From Chitinophaga alhagiae (lineage in GTDB: Bacteria > Bacteroidota > Bacteroidia > Chitinophagales > Chitinophagaceae), in NCBI RefSeq assembly GCF_003568665.1, contig NZ_QXMH01000007.1, forward strand, positions 62,001-126,000: 64,000 bases of DNA, read 5' to 3'. Each line of letters begins with the position of its first letter. The stretch's first letter is position 1. The translations under genes and the position numbers were made by a program. The notes under the pieces are model-generated. The model saw nothing but the letters and a program-made list of their open reading frames with translations, searched no databases and was not told the DNA's origin. This document shows positions 50,429 to 59,514 of this stretch, piece after piece.

Positions 50429-52129
50429 TCACATTTTAACCGCCAATGCCTTGTTCTTTTCCAGGAACAACTTTGCCGCAGCCAGTTCCGGACGGCTGGC
50501 GCCTGTTGCATGGGAGGTTTTGAGCAATTGCGTATAGTAAGAACGCGCCATGGCCGCGTTACCTGATCTTTCCGCCGCCAGCCCCGCGCTGTAGAGCGCG
50601 TTGAACCGGTTGGGCCGGTCCCGCAGGTTGATCTCATAAGCCTCCAGCGCTTCCGCCGGTTTGTTCATGGCCATCAGCATATCCCCCAGCAGCTCCCGGG
50701 CCGGCGCCACTTCGCCCGGCGTAACCGGCGGTTTGGGCGTGGTTTCTTCCATGGTGGCGGCGGCTGTCATCAATTGCAGCGCATCGCTGTTCTTCCCTTC
50801 CTTCAGCGCCACCCAGGCTTCCGCGGCTTTTACCTGTATGGCCACCTGGTTGGCTTTATAGGCTTCCTCTTTCCGGACGAGCGTATCATGCAGCCGGTGC
50901 AGCGTTCTCACTTCCTCCCGGGCCGTTTCCAACTGGCCCAGGTGAACAGCGCCCAATGCCCGCGTAAAATGGACAATAGCATTTTCCCATGGGTATTTCT
51001 CCCAGTCAATGCCCGCTACAGTATGCGGTTGCAGCACGGCGGCTTCCGCCCACATCCTGTTTTCCAGCACGTAGCGTGCCGGAATGGCCGCAAGGGCATA
51101 CACTACCTTGGGCGTTTCCGGGTAAATTTTCCGGATACCGCGCAGGTAATCGTATTGCTCTTTGGCGTGCTGGTTATCTGCCTGCTGCAGGTAGGAGTAT
51201 ACCAGGTAGTCCATGCTGTGCAGCTCTTCGTCCCAATGGCCGTCCGTTATGCCCAGGCTCTCCCCGTAACACCTGGCGGCCGCGCCAGACACCTTGTTGG
51301 CGTAAATGCTTTCATTCCAGAGGCCCAGCCTTACAAAAATGTGCGAAGGCATATGCTGCGCATGCGCCGATGAGGGCGCCACAGAAGCGTATTTCTGCGC
51401 CGCCGGCAGCGCCATGGCGGCCAGTGCGGGATAGTCGTAACTGTGTATGATATAGTGGATCACGCCGGGGTGGAAAGATCTGTCCGCCCCCAGCGAAGCC
51501 AGCACTTCTCCGGCTTTCCGCTGTTTGGCGCAGGTTTTATCTCCCGGGTCTGCCGCGCTGTTGAGGGCCAGGGCATAGAACGCGGCCGCGTCATTATCTT
51601 CCGGATATTGCCGGTGCAGCTTTTCCATCGCCTTTTCAAAGTTGATGCAACGGTTGCGGTGCGTGGTGTTTTCCTTGTAAAACTCTCCTATGGCGTTGAT
51701 GTAGTCGGTTTCCCTTTTTGTTTTTCCGCTAACAGACCGTGCAATGGCCACTGCCTTGCTTCCTTTTTCAAACTCTTCCTTCCCCGGCGGGGACCACAGC
51801 GGGTGAAAATTGCTCATGGCCACGCCCCAGTACGCCATAGCGCAGGAAGGCTCCTTGTGGATGATAGCGGCAAAGGCCTTCTCCGCCTCATCATATTCAA
51901 ATGAATGCAGCAGGGCCAGCGCCATGTTGAAGTCTTCTTTTACCTGCCCGGAACAGGAGGTCTCAAATGAAACGGCGCCCAGCTGTTTGTCTGCCGGGCC
52001 ACAGAGGATCGTTTTGCCCTGCTTGAGGTTCATGGCGGAGATGGTGGCCGCGGTGGGCACCCGGTTGTTATTGTTACAGGCCGCCAGGGCCAGCAGGAAA
52101 ATGCAGGGGAATGTACGCAGCTTTTCCAT
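50429..52129 (-). CDS. TPR-repeat lipoprotein
   Basis: A 566-residue lipoprotein (MEKLRTFPCIFLLALAACNNNN, lipobox LAAC); the long upstream start at 52249 lacks a signal peptide. Several TPR-type helix pairs are visible (MALALLHSFEYDEAEKAFAAIIHKEPSCAMAYWGVAM; YENNTLRHRN..., and C-terminal YEINLRDRPNRFNALYSAGLAAERSG). HSFEYDEAEKAF and WAEAAV are typical. It likely mediates protein-protein contact in the periplasm or at the surface. The partner is unknown. It is a single gene, convergent with the ABC operon. Confidence 0.82.
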   Translation of the reverse strand: MEKLRTFPCIFLLALAACNNNNRVPTAATISAMNLKQGKTILCGPADKQLGAVSFETSCSGQVKEDFNMALALLHSFEYDEAEKAFAAIIHKEPSCAMAYWGVAMSNFHPLWSPPGKEEFEKGSKAVAIARSVSGKTKRETDYINAIGEFYKENTTHRNRCINFEKAMEKLHRQYPEDNDAAAFYALALNSAADPGDKTCAKQRKAGEVLASLGADRSFHPGVIHYIIHSYDYPALAAMALPAAQKYASVAPSSAHAQHMPSHIFVRLGLWNESIYANKVSGAAARCYGESLGITDGHWDEELHSMDYLVYSYLQQADNQHAKEQYDYLRGIRKIYPETPKVVYALAAIPARYVLENRMWAEAAVLQPHTVAGIDWEKYPWENAIVHFTRALGAVHLGQLETAREEVRTLHRLHDTLVRKEEAYKANQVAIQVKAAEAWVALKEGKNSDALQLMTAAATMEETTPKPPVTPGEVAPARELLGDMLMAMNKPAEALEAYEINLRDRPNRFNALYSAGLAAERSGNAAMARSYYTQLLKTSHATGASRPELAAAKLFLEKNKALAVKM

Positions 52130-52353
52130 GGTTGTTAATTGAGGGGTCTGTAGTAAGTTAAACAATATGGCGCGGCCTGCCAAATACGAGTTGGCAACCG
52201 GTGGCGTTGGAAGGATAAAAAACGTTATCCGCCTGTTATCTGCCGCCAATGCTGCTGAAGAACGGCGGCCTGCATACAGGTTTACAAGAAAAAAACTAAT
52301 TTAATGCTGAATGCCAGGTACCCGCTACCCGGGAGAACCGTAAATGCCTTTCA

Positions 52354-54402
52354 ATGAAAAAACTGCTCCTCTTCACATTAGTCCTCGTAATATTTGCCGT
52401 TGCGGGCCACGCGCAGCAACCACCCAACATCCTGCTGATCATGGCGGACGATATGGGGTACTCCGACCTCGGCAGCTATGGCGGTGAAATACAGACCCCT
52501 CGCATTGACCAGCTGGCCCAAAACGGTCTCCGGTACCGGCAGTTTTACAACGCCGCCCGGTGCTGCCCCAGCCGCGCCGCCCTGATGACGGGCCTGTACC
52601 CTCACCAGGCCGGCATGGGATGGATGGCCGTGGCCGACCTGGGAACGCCCGCCTACCAGGACAATCTCAACAATGAATGCGTTACCATTGCGGAAGTACT
52701 CCGATCAGCAGGCTACCGTACCTATATGACCGGCAAATGGCATCTTACCAACGAGCGGAAAATAGAAGGCGGTATCACGGACAACTGGCCGGTACAACGG
52801 GGCTTCAACAGGTACTTCGGCATCATTCCCGGCGGCGCCAATTATTTCACGCCCTTTGTGTACAGCAACAACGAACGTTACAAGGCGCCCGAGAATTTCT
52901 ACCTGACCGATGCCATCAGCGATACCAGCGTGCAGTACCTCAAAGATCATTTCGCGCAAAAGAACGGCACTCCCTTCTTCCTGTACGTAGCCTATACGGC
53001 GCCGCACTGGCCGCTGCATGCACCACAGACAGTGATCAGCAAATACAGGGAAAAATACCGGGCAGGATGGGACGCGCTCCGGCAGCAGCGGTTTAACCGC
53101 CAGCGGCAAATGGGCGTTGTAACCAAAGCCGCGGCGCTTGCTCCCCGGGATACGGCCGTGCCTGCCTGGACAAGCCTTACGCCTGAAAAACAGGAAGAAA
53201 TGGCCACCCGCATGGCCATCTACGCCGCGCAGATAGATATCATGGACCAGGGCATAGGCCGCATGGTGGATGTACTGAAAAAAAACGGCCAGCTCAACAA
53301 TACGCTGATCATGATACTGAGCGATAACGGCGCCTGCGCGGAGTTCATCAGCAGCGGAGAAAGCAAGGCCGTTACCGGCGAAGCCAATACTTTCGAAAGC
53401 TACCGCATTCACTGGGCCAACCTGAGCAGCACGCCTTTTAAAGAATACAAACACTACACCTACGAAGGCGGCATAGCCACCCCGCTCATTGTACACTGGC
53501 CGGCCGGCATTGATAAAAAGCTGAACAATCAATTTGTAGCTGAATACGGTCACCTTACGGACATTATGGCCACCTGCGTGGATGTGGCCGGGGCCCGCTA
53601 CCCTGCCCAATACCGCGGGCATGCCATTCACCCTATGGAAGGTAAAAGCCTGCAGCCTCATTTTACCGGGCATACCAATAACAGGGGGCCCGTTTTCTGG
53701 GAGCATGAGGCCAATATTGCCCTGCGCAACGGCCCATGGAAACTGGTAGCCAAAACACCGGAAAACACGGAGTTCAACAAACAGTCCCTCCGGTTGTACA
53801 ACATGGAAGCGGACCCTTCCGAAATGCACGATCTCAGCCGGGAACAACCGGCCCTGGTGAAGGAGTACTACGATGCCTGGCTGGCCTGGGCCAAAAAGAT
53901 CGGCGCCTTTCCGCTGGACACAAGGCCCTACGGCGAACGCCTGCAGGTATATCGCAGGAATGTTAACGGCACTTTTGACGACAACCTGGGCGGCTGGAAC
54001 GTCAGGAAAAACGACGGTGTGCAGGGCACGATCATCATTGATACGCTCTCCCCCCTATCCGGGAAAAAATCGGTGCTGGCCAGCGTGGTACAGCCGGGAG
54101 AAAGGCCGGCCGCCATGGCCATGTTCTGGCCCTTCCGTGTAACAAAAGGGGAAACCTTTACCCTGGAGCTGAAAACAAGATCTAACCAGCCCGCGCGTTT
54201 CATGCTCCGGCTGGAAAAGGCGGACGGGGCTTTCGAGAAGATCATTGATGAGGAAATAACGGCGGAGACCGGGATGAAGGAAGTAAAGTTCCGGTCTACA
54301 GCAGCGGCGGGCAACGGGCAGTACCGGATCGGGCTGTACTTCGGGAAAATGGCAAAGGGCAGCAAGGTATGGGTGGATGATGTACGGCTTGTCAGGAATT
54401 AA
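52354..54402 (+). CDS. Formylglycine sulfatase with C-terminal CBM-like module
   Basis: A 682-residue enzyme with a signal peptide (MKKLLLFTLVLVIFAVAGHAQQ). The first metal loop is LIMADDMGYSDLGSYGGEI, and the modification motif is C70-C71-P-S-R (RCCPSRAALMTG), with C70 becoming formylglycine. Further active-site motifs are KWHL and MILSDNGACAEF. Residues about 535-682 form a separate beta-sandwich (FDDNLGGWNVRKND... VDDVRLVRN) resembling CBM4/9 carbohydrate-binding modules, consistent with a glycan substrate. Secreted; the substrate is unknown. It lies divergent from the TPR gene and just upstream of a methyltransferase. Confidence 0.9.
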   Translation: MKKLLLFTLVLVIFAVAGHAQQPPNILLIMADDMGYSDLGSYGGEIQTPRIDQLAQNGLRYRQFYNAARCCPSRAALMTGLYPHQAGMGWMAVADLGTPAYQDNLNNECVTIAEVLRSAGYRTYMTGKWHLTNERKIEGGITDNWPVQRGFNRYFGIIPGGANYFTPFVYSNNERYKAPENFYLTDAISDTSVQYLKDHFAQKNGTPFFLYVAYTAPHWPLHAPQTVISKYREKYRAGWDALRQQRFNRQRQMGVVTKAAALAPRDTAVPAWTSLTPEKQEEMATRMAIYAAQIDIMDQGIGRMVDVLKKNGQLNNTLIMILSDNGACAEFISSGESKAVTGEANTFESYRIHWANLSSTPFKEYKHYTYEGGIATPLIVHWPAGIDKKLNNQFVAEYGHLTDIMATCVDVAGARYPAQYRGHAIHPMEGKSLQPHFTGHTNNRGPVFWEHEANIALRNGPWKLVAKTPENTEFNKQSLRLYNMEADPSEMHDLSREQPALVKEYYDAWLAWAKKIGAFPLDTRPYGERLQVYRRNVNGTFDDNLGGWNVRKNDGVQGTIIIDTLSPLSGKKSVLASVVQPGERPAAMAMFWPFRVTKGETFTLELKTRSNQPARFMLRLEKADGAFEKIIDEEITAETGMKEVKFRSTAAAGNGQYRIGLYFGKMAKGSKVWVDDVRLVRN

Positions 54403-54447
54403 TTGTGTTTTGATTTACCTTGCATTAAAACAATACGATACGCCGGT

Positions 54448-55071
54448 ATGAAAAACAGGAAAGACCACTGGGAAACAGTATATGCCACCAAAAGGCCAGA
54501 TGAAGTAAGCTGGACGCAAGACGTTCCGCAAACCTCCCTTGATTTCATCCGCTCTTTCAACCTTCCTAAAACGGCCAGTATCATAGACGTTGGCGGCGGT
54601 GACAGCAAGCTGGCGGATTTCCTGCTGAACGAAGGTTTTGAGAACATCACCGTACTGGATATATCGGCCGTGGCGCTTGACAGGGTCAAAGCGCGGCTGG
54701 GCGAAAGGGCCTCCCGGATCAGGTGGGTGGTGCAGGATGTTACGGCGTTTGAACCGGCCGCAGCGTTCGACCTCTGGCATGACCGCGCTACTTTTCACTT
54801 CCTTACCACGGAAGAGCAGATATCAAAATACCTGGATACAATAACACGTAACGTAAAAAAGGGCGGCCACGCGGTGATAGGCACTTTTTCTACCAGCGGG
54901 CCGGAGAAATGCAGCGGGCTGCCTATTCAACAGTATAACGAAGAAACCCTGGGCCAACGTTTGCAGGCGGGGTTTGAAAAAATAAAATGTATCACGGAAG
55001 ATCATACCACGCCGTTCCATACCACCCAGAATTTCCTGTTCTGCTCCTTCCGGCGGAAGGCAAACGGCTGA
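54448..55071 (+). CDS. Class I SAM-dependent methyltransferase
   Basis: A 207-residue protein starting MKNRKDHWETVYATKRPDEVSWTQ; the start at 54403 adds a tail outside the family. Motif I is ASIIDVGGGDSKLADFLLNEG and motif II VLDISAVALDRVKARLG; LWHDRATFHFL and GGHAVIGTFS follow. It looks like the methyltransferase 25/11 type and has cysteines near the C-terminus (SGPEKCSGLPI). The acceptor is unknown. It follows the sulfatase by 45 bases but does not share a clear function. Confidence 0.85.
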   Translation: MKNRKDHWETVYATKRPDEVSWTQDVPQTSLDFIRSFNLPKTASIIDVGGGDSKLADFLLNEGFENITVLDISAVALDRVKARLGERASRIRWVVQDVTAFEPAAAFDLWHDRATFHFLTTEEQISKYLDTITRNVKKGGHAVIGTFSTSGPEKCSGLPIQQYNEETLGQRLQAGFEKIKCITEDHTTPFHTTQNFLFCSFRRKANG

Positions 55072-56067
55072 TCAGGCCGGTTTGTTCCTTTTCCACCAGA
55101 TGTAAACGAGGGAGCTTTTGGGGAGTATCCAGCCATCGTGCGTGAGATACAGTTTGTCATTTTCCCCGCGGTCAAACGGCGGGTGCTCCCGGTCTGAACT
55201 GAGGTAGTAGGCGCCGCCAATGAATATTTCGTCACTCACCTCTGTATATATCAACTCACTGGTCATGCCTTTTACCGGCAGGTCAAAAATGAAGTTCATA
55301 TAACTGTCCTTTTCCAGGTAATATTCTACAACAAAAGACACTTCCACAAATTCCGACAAAGGCCTGAGCTTTATAGGCACGTCTGCCGTATAACGCACAC
55401 AATGGTTAAACTCCGACCGCTTCATCTTCAACGGCCTCCGGTTCAGTCTTACCTCGGCGTTTTCCAGCACATAATCTTCATTCGTAAGATTGGAATGTTC
55501 AAAATCCGTTTCATCGAAAGTATAACCAAACTCATGGTCTACAAAGCTGAAATTCCGGTTCCTGTTGTTGCCTTCCTCCCGCTCCTTCTCATTCGTGATC
55601 CTGAAAAACTCTATATCGAGCGTGTTTTTGTGCTGCAGGGATTTGAAATAGGAGATCTCCTTCCGTATCCTGAAAAATCCCGGTTTATCGGTTTTGTGTA
55701 TGTATGTGGTTATTTTATAGTTTTCCAGGTGCCGTTTGCGGTAAAACTCCAGGTCCTTCACAAAGATGTTCAGCAAGTTGGCCGGTGCCATGGACTGCAT
55801 ATAACCCACCAGCGTTGTCTCCCTCCGCACCTTGTACCACTCCCAAAAGTAGGTAGCGAGGATGGATACAATAAAACCTGCTACCACACTGATAAAATAA
55901 TTGATAAAATCCTTGCTGTTGAACCATTCTTCTATGTGCAGTACGTTCTTGCCGGCCAGTGTGAATATCCCAATGAAAAACAATGAAAGAATGCCTACCC
56001 CAATAAACAATACATCCAGGCGACCACGGGGGCCTTTGGTATCTTTAAATCGTTTTCCATCACTCAT
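55072..56067 (-). CDS. Two-TM membrane protein with large beta-rich cytoplasmic domain, unknown function
   Basis: A 331-residue protein. Two membrane helices lie at about 17-38 (LDVLFIGVGILSLFFIGIFTLAG) and 54-76 (INYFISVVAGFIVSILATYFWEWY). A polar stretch and a mainly beta-strand domain follow (100-320: ITTYIHKTDKPGFFRIRKEI, FVEVSFVVEYYLEKDSYMNF, LTHDGWILPKSSLVYIWWKR). I recognise no named family. The layout (short cytoplasmic start, two helices, beta domain) is like some two-TM effectors of defence systems, but no nucleotidyltransferase or nuclease is nearby. The stop is one base from the methyltransferase stop (convergent). Confidence 0.75.
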   Translation of the reverse strand: MSDGKRFKDTKGPRGRLDVLFIGVGILSLFFIGIFTLAGKNVLHIEEWFNSKDFINYFISVVAGFIVSILATYFWEWYKVRRETTLVGYMQSMAPANLLNIFVKDLEFYRKRHLENYKITTYIHKTDKPGFFRIRKEISYFKSLQHKNTLDIEFFRITNEKEREEGNNRNRNFSFVDHEFGYTFDETDFEHSNLTNEDYVLENAEVRLNRRPLKMKRSEFNHCVRYTADVPIKLRPLSEFVEVSFVVEYYLEKDSYMNFIFDLPVKGMTSELIYTEVSDEIFIGGAYYLSSDREHPPFDRGENDKLYLTHDGWILPKSSLVYIWWKRNKPA

Positions 56068-56280
56068 AAGTACGCCGAAAGTTTTAGGGATTCGCTAAAT
56101 ATAGCGAATATTTTATTAAGTATCCCCCCCTTTACCGCCTGTGAGCCGCCCCAAAAACTTTCATTATCCCGGATAAATTTCTATTTTGTACGCTGCCTAC
56201 AGTAAACAACCCTTTTTAACCGGCTGTACATGCTTCCTCGAAACAGATGGCAGCCCATCAACGCTTCTCAAAACCAAAGC

Positions 56281-58128
56281 ATGAAGATGAACAAACTCCT
56301 CAGGATGTTGTTCCTGGCCATCTTGTCCGCCACTACCGCCATAGCGGCCCCGGCGGCAGACACGTCTTTTTCCGTTATTCCGGCCCCGCTCCACATCCAG
56401 GCCGGCAAAGGCAGCTTTCCGCTCACCCCGCAAACGCGCATCCTGGTGGAGGCTGGCAGCAAAGATCTTCAGCACGTGGCTACAGAACTGGCCGCGGGCA
56501 TCCGCCGGCAAAGCGGCCTTCAATTGCCGGTAGGCGCCCTGGGAAAAATGACCCCGGTAAACGCCATTGTGCTGCGGCTGCAGGCAGATACCCTGGGCAA
56601 TGAAGGTTACCGCCTGACCGTAAGGCCCGGCCTTGCCACCGCCAGCGCTTCCAAACCCGCCGGTGTTTTCTACGCGGCGCAAACCATCCTGCAACTGCTG
56701 CCGGCGGGCCCGTCCAAAAGCCCGGTGCTGCCCGCAGTCACCATTGCGGACAAACCCCGCTTCGGCTGGCGCGGTCTCATGCTGGACGTAGGGCGTTATT
56801 ATTATCCCGTAGACTACATCAAGCAGTATATAGACTACATGGCCATGCACAAGCTCAATACCTTCCACTGGCACCTTACGGAAGATCATGGCTGGCGCAT
56901 CGAGATCAAAAAGTATCCCCGCCTCACTGCTGTGAGCGCCTGGCGCAACGGTACGCAGTTCACCAATAACCGGGTGAACGACCACCCCCACGGCGGTTTT
57001 TATACGCAGGAAGAAGTGAAGGAAGTAGTGGCCTATGCCCAGTCCAAATTCATTACCGTAGTACCTGAAATTGAAATGCCCGGCCACAGCCTCTCTGCGC
57101 TGGCTGCTTACCCCGAGCTGTCCTGCACCGGCGGGCCGTTTGAAATGCCGGTCAAATGGGGCATTCAGAAAGATGTGTATTGCGCCGGCAACGACAAAAC
57201 CTTTGCCTTCCTGGAAGACGTGCTCACGGAAGTGGCCGCCCTCTTTCCCGGCGAGACCATCCACATTGGGGGAGACGAATGCCCGAAAGACCGCTGGAAG
57301 GCTTGCAACCGCTGCCAGCAGCGCATCAAGGCCAACAATCTCAAGGATGAGCATGAGTTGCAGAGCTATTTCATTACCCGTATAGAAAAGTTCCTGCAAA
57401 CCAAAGGCAAACGCATTATTGGCTGGGACGAGATACTGGAAGGCGGCCTGGCGCCCAATGCGGCGGTAATGTCCTGGCGCGGTACCAAGGGCGGTATTGA
57501 GGCGGCACGGCTGCTTCATCCGGTAGTAATGACCCCCAACAATTTTATGTACTTCGATTATTACCAGGGAGAAACCTACCTGGAGCCTTATTGCATTGGC
57601 GGTTTTCTGCCGCTGCGGAAGGTATATGAATACGAGCCGGTACCGGCGGAGCTGAATGCGGAAGAAGCCAAATTCATCCTGGGCGTGCAAGGTAACGTAT
57701 GGTGCGAGTTCATTCACAGCCCTGAAAAATCGAATTACATGACCTTTCCCCGCGCCGCCGCCATGGCGGAAACAGGCTGGAGCAGCGCCGGCCGGAAAAA
57801 CTGGGAAGATTTTACCCGCCGTATGGAAAGCCAGTACCTGCGGTACGATCAGGCAGGCATTGGCTACGCCACCAGCGCGTACAATGTGATGTTCAAAATA
57901 GAAACAGACTCCGTGCGGAACAAGGCACTGGTAACGCTGCAAACAGACTGTTACCGGCCCAACATCCGGTACACCACTAACGGCAACGAACCTACGGCCG
58001 CCTCTGCTCAATACAGCCAGCCGTTTGAGGTAGACCTGCCGGTGAACGTCAAGGCCGCCGTTTTCCAGCACAACCGGGTACGCGGCCAGGTGAGCGGCAC
58101 GGCCATTCTCCGCAAAACTGCCCGGTAA
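56281..58128 (+). CDS. GH20 beta-N-acetylhexosaminidase
   Basis: A 615-residue secreted enzyme (MKMNKLLRMLFLAILSATTA, signal peptide); the ATG at 56230 lacks one. Residues 30-170 form the GH20b N-terminal domain; 170-525 is the TIM barrel with the catalytic pair Asp332-Glu333 in HIGGDECPKDRW, and the last 90 residues are a chitobiase-type C-terminal beta domain (YRPNIRYTTNGNEPTAAS). By the substrate-assisted mechanism it removes terminal GlcNAc or GalNAc, as in chitin oligomers or host-type glycans. Acts in the periplasm or on the surface. Followed by a long hairpin. Confidence 0.93.
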   Translation: MKMNKLLRMLFLAILSATTAIAAPAADTSFSVIPAPLHIQAGKGSFPLTPQTRILVEAGSKDLQHVATELAAGIRRQSGLQLPVGALGKMTPVNAIVLRLQADTLGNEGYRLTVRPGLATASASKPAGVFYAAQTILQLLPAGPSKSPVLPAVTIADKPRFGWRGLMLDVGRYYYPVDYIKQYIDYMAMHKLNTFHWHLTEDHGWRIEIKKYPRLTAVSAWRNGTQFTNNRVNDHPHGGFYTQEEVKEVVAYAQSKFITVVPEIEMPGHSLSALAAYPELSCTGGPFEMPVKWGIQKDVYCAGNDKTFAFLEDVLTEVAALFPGETIHIGGDECPKDRWKACNRCQQRIKANNLKDEHELQSYFITRIEKFLQTKGKRIIGWDEILEGGLAPNAAVMSWRGTKGGIEAARLLHPVVMTPNNFMYFDYYQGETYLEPYCIGGFLPLRKVYEYEPVPAELNAEEAKFILGVQGNVWCEFIHSPEKSNYMTFPRAAAMAETGWSSAGRKNWEDFTRRMESQYLRYDQAGIGYATSAYNVMFKIETDSVRNKALVTLQTDCYRPNIRYTTNGNEPTAASAQYSQPFEVDLPVNVKAAVFQHNRVRGQVSGTAILRKTAR

Positions 58129-58137
58129 TACGCTAGC

Positions 58138-58191
58138 CCCCTATCATAAAAGGCTGCTCCCTTGCGGGGGGGCAGCCTTTTATGATAGGGG
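58138..58191. terminator. Long perfect hairpin between convergent genes
   Basis: A perfect 20-bp inverted repeat (CCCCTATCATAAAAGGCTGC, right copy 58172-58191) frames a 14-base loop, between the GH20 gene and the convergent sialidase-like gene. It has no long T run on either side, so it may act as a Rho-type barrier or be a repeat element. Confidence 0.6.
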
Positions 58192-58202
58192 TACCAATAA
58201 GG

Positions 58203-59213
58203 TTACCGGCCTTTCAATTGTTTCAGCGGGATTTTAGCGAGGTAAATGGATGTTTTACCTTCATGGGAAGAATAGTAAGACATCCACAGCTTCCCTTTAT
58301 AGAACAGCATGCCGGGGTACGAGTTGTCTCCCGCGCTAGGCACGTGAATGCTTTTGCGCACATGGCCTTTGAGGTCTGTTATATACACTACGGTGCTTAC
58401 TTTCGGTTTGTACTGGCGGGTACCCATTACCAGGGTTTCATTATTGAGGAAAAGGAAGTTGGGGCCACCCAGCCGGTGTTCCATTTTCGAGAGCCGCCAT
58501 TGTTTGTAGGGTGCGGTGGCCGTGGCTATCATACCCACCTGGTCTGCCTTCTCGCGCCGTATCAACACGTACATATTGCCGTTCTTGTCAAAACGGATGG
58601 TGCATTCATTGGGAGCGCCGTCTACCTCAATTTGCGATACGTGCTGGAAATAGCGCCCGTCATTCGTGCTAACGAGGTAGATCTTGTTCACCTGGTAGAG
58701 AATGGCATAACCGGTCCCCTGGTGCCAGGTAAGGCGCCATACCCAGTCAGACCAGGAAGCGATGGCCGGGTCTACCACGGATTCCCACGGGGTGCTGAAC
58801 GTGGTACCGGATGCGTCTGATACGGATATCAGCGGCTTGCGGCTGATCACCTTTTTACCTTCATGCGCTTCCACGTCCATCAGTACCATCACGCGGCCAT
58901 CTGGCGTAACAGACAGCTTGGGGTCTCTCACATCCCTGTCTTTTACTTCCAGCAGCGCCACGCTCTCCCATTGTTTACTGTCTTTGGAGCGGAGTACCCG
59001 GGCTTTGCCATCGGGGCCTGATACGTGCCCGCTGCCTTCGCGGAACGCGCAATAAAAAGCGTCATTAAAGCGGAGGAGGTCTGTAAAGGCGTTGTGCGGC
59101 GCCTGGTCCCATATCTTTTCCACTGCGGGGGTTTCACTGCCGGCGGTGTTTTTGCTGACGGCGCAGGCTTGCAGGGTGATAGCGGCGGCGAAAAGGATAG
59201 ACAATCGTTTCAT
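58203..59213 (-). CDS. Sialidase-fold (BNR-type beta-propeller) lipoprotein
   Basis: A 336-residue lipoprotein (MKRLSILFAAAITLQAC, lipobox LQAC, Cys17); the ATG at 59243 was not used because the lipobox sits from 59213. Asp-box-like repeats (LRSKDSKQWESV; VSTNDGRYFQHV) and the propeller strands (RDPKLSVTPDGRVMVLMD; NECTIRFDKNGNMYVL) fit the six-bladed sialidase/exo-hydrolase fold. I cannot see the full Arg triad of true sialidases, so it may be a binding or atypical enzyme. It is convergent with the GH20 gene, which may act on related glycans. Confidence 0.8.
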   Translation of the reverse strand: MKRLSILFAAAITLQACAVSKNTAGSETPAVEKIWDQAPHNAFTDLLRFNDAFYCAFREGSGHVSGPDGKARVLRSKDSKQWESVALLEVKDRDVRDPKLSVTPDGRVMVLMDVEAHEGKKVISRKPLISVSDASGTTFSTPWESVVDPAIASWSDWVWRLTWHQGTGYAILYQVNKIYLVSTNDGRYFQHVSQIEVDGAPNECTIRFDKNGNMYVLIRREKADQVGMIATATAPYKQWRLSKMEHRLGGPNFLFLNNETLVMGTRQYKPKVSTVVYITDLKGHVRKSIHVPSAGDNSYPGMLFYKGKLWMSYYSSHEGKTSIYLAKIPLKQLKGR

Positions 59214-59292
59214 GCTGTTGAACATCGCATCAGGTATTAGCAAATTGGTTTTACGCGTACTTAACTAAAATGCCGTCAAAATTTTTGCGGCC

Positions 59293-59514
59293 TCATCTCC
59301 CGTTAGCAGTATTTTTCTGCTTCTTTGCTGTGCTGAATATAGAAAATAAAAGCCCGCCCATCACAGCACCATACACGGTACTGTTCAATGGCTTTGAAGT
59401 AATAGCGCAACTGCCGGACTTGCAGCCCACAAAATCCCAATAGAGGTAACCGGCCACTGCGCCAATACCCACACCAATTATAACAAGCAAATGTTTTTTA
59501 ATGAACTTCTTCAT
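59293..59514 (-). CDS. DUF6132-type small membrane protein
   Basis: A 73-residue protein with two hydrophobic helices (LLVIIGVGIGAVAGYLYWDFVG and VYGAVMGGLLFSIFSTA) and a conserved-looking GCKSGSCAITSKP loop. The CxxxxC motif (C31-C36) may bind metal or undergo redox change. It fits the small DUF6132 pattern. Its start overlaps the end of the next small gene by 17 bases, so they are co-translated. Role unknown. Confidence 0.7.
   Translation of the reverse strand: MKKFIKKHLLVIIGVGIGAVAGYLYWDFVGCKSGSCAITSKPLNSTVYGAVMGGLLFSIFSTAKKQKNTANGR

Noticed and set aside
55072-56067. CBASS-type defence locus
   Set aside because: No CD-NTase, ubiquitin-like or nuclease gene is adjacent; only the two-TM layout hints at it, so it stays an orphan.
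56197-58071. Long minus-strand open frame (624 codons) opposite the GH20 gene
   Set aside because: It mirrors a clearly recognised hexosaminidase with the DE catalytic pair; no independent motif.
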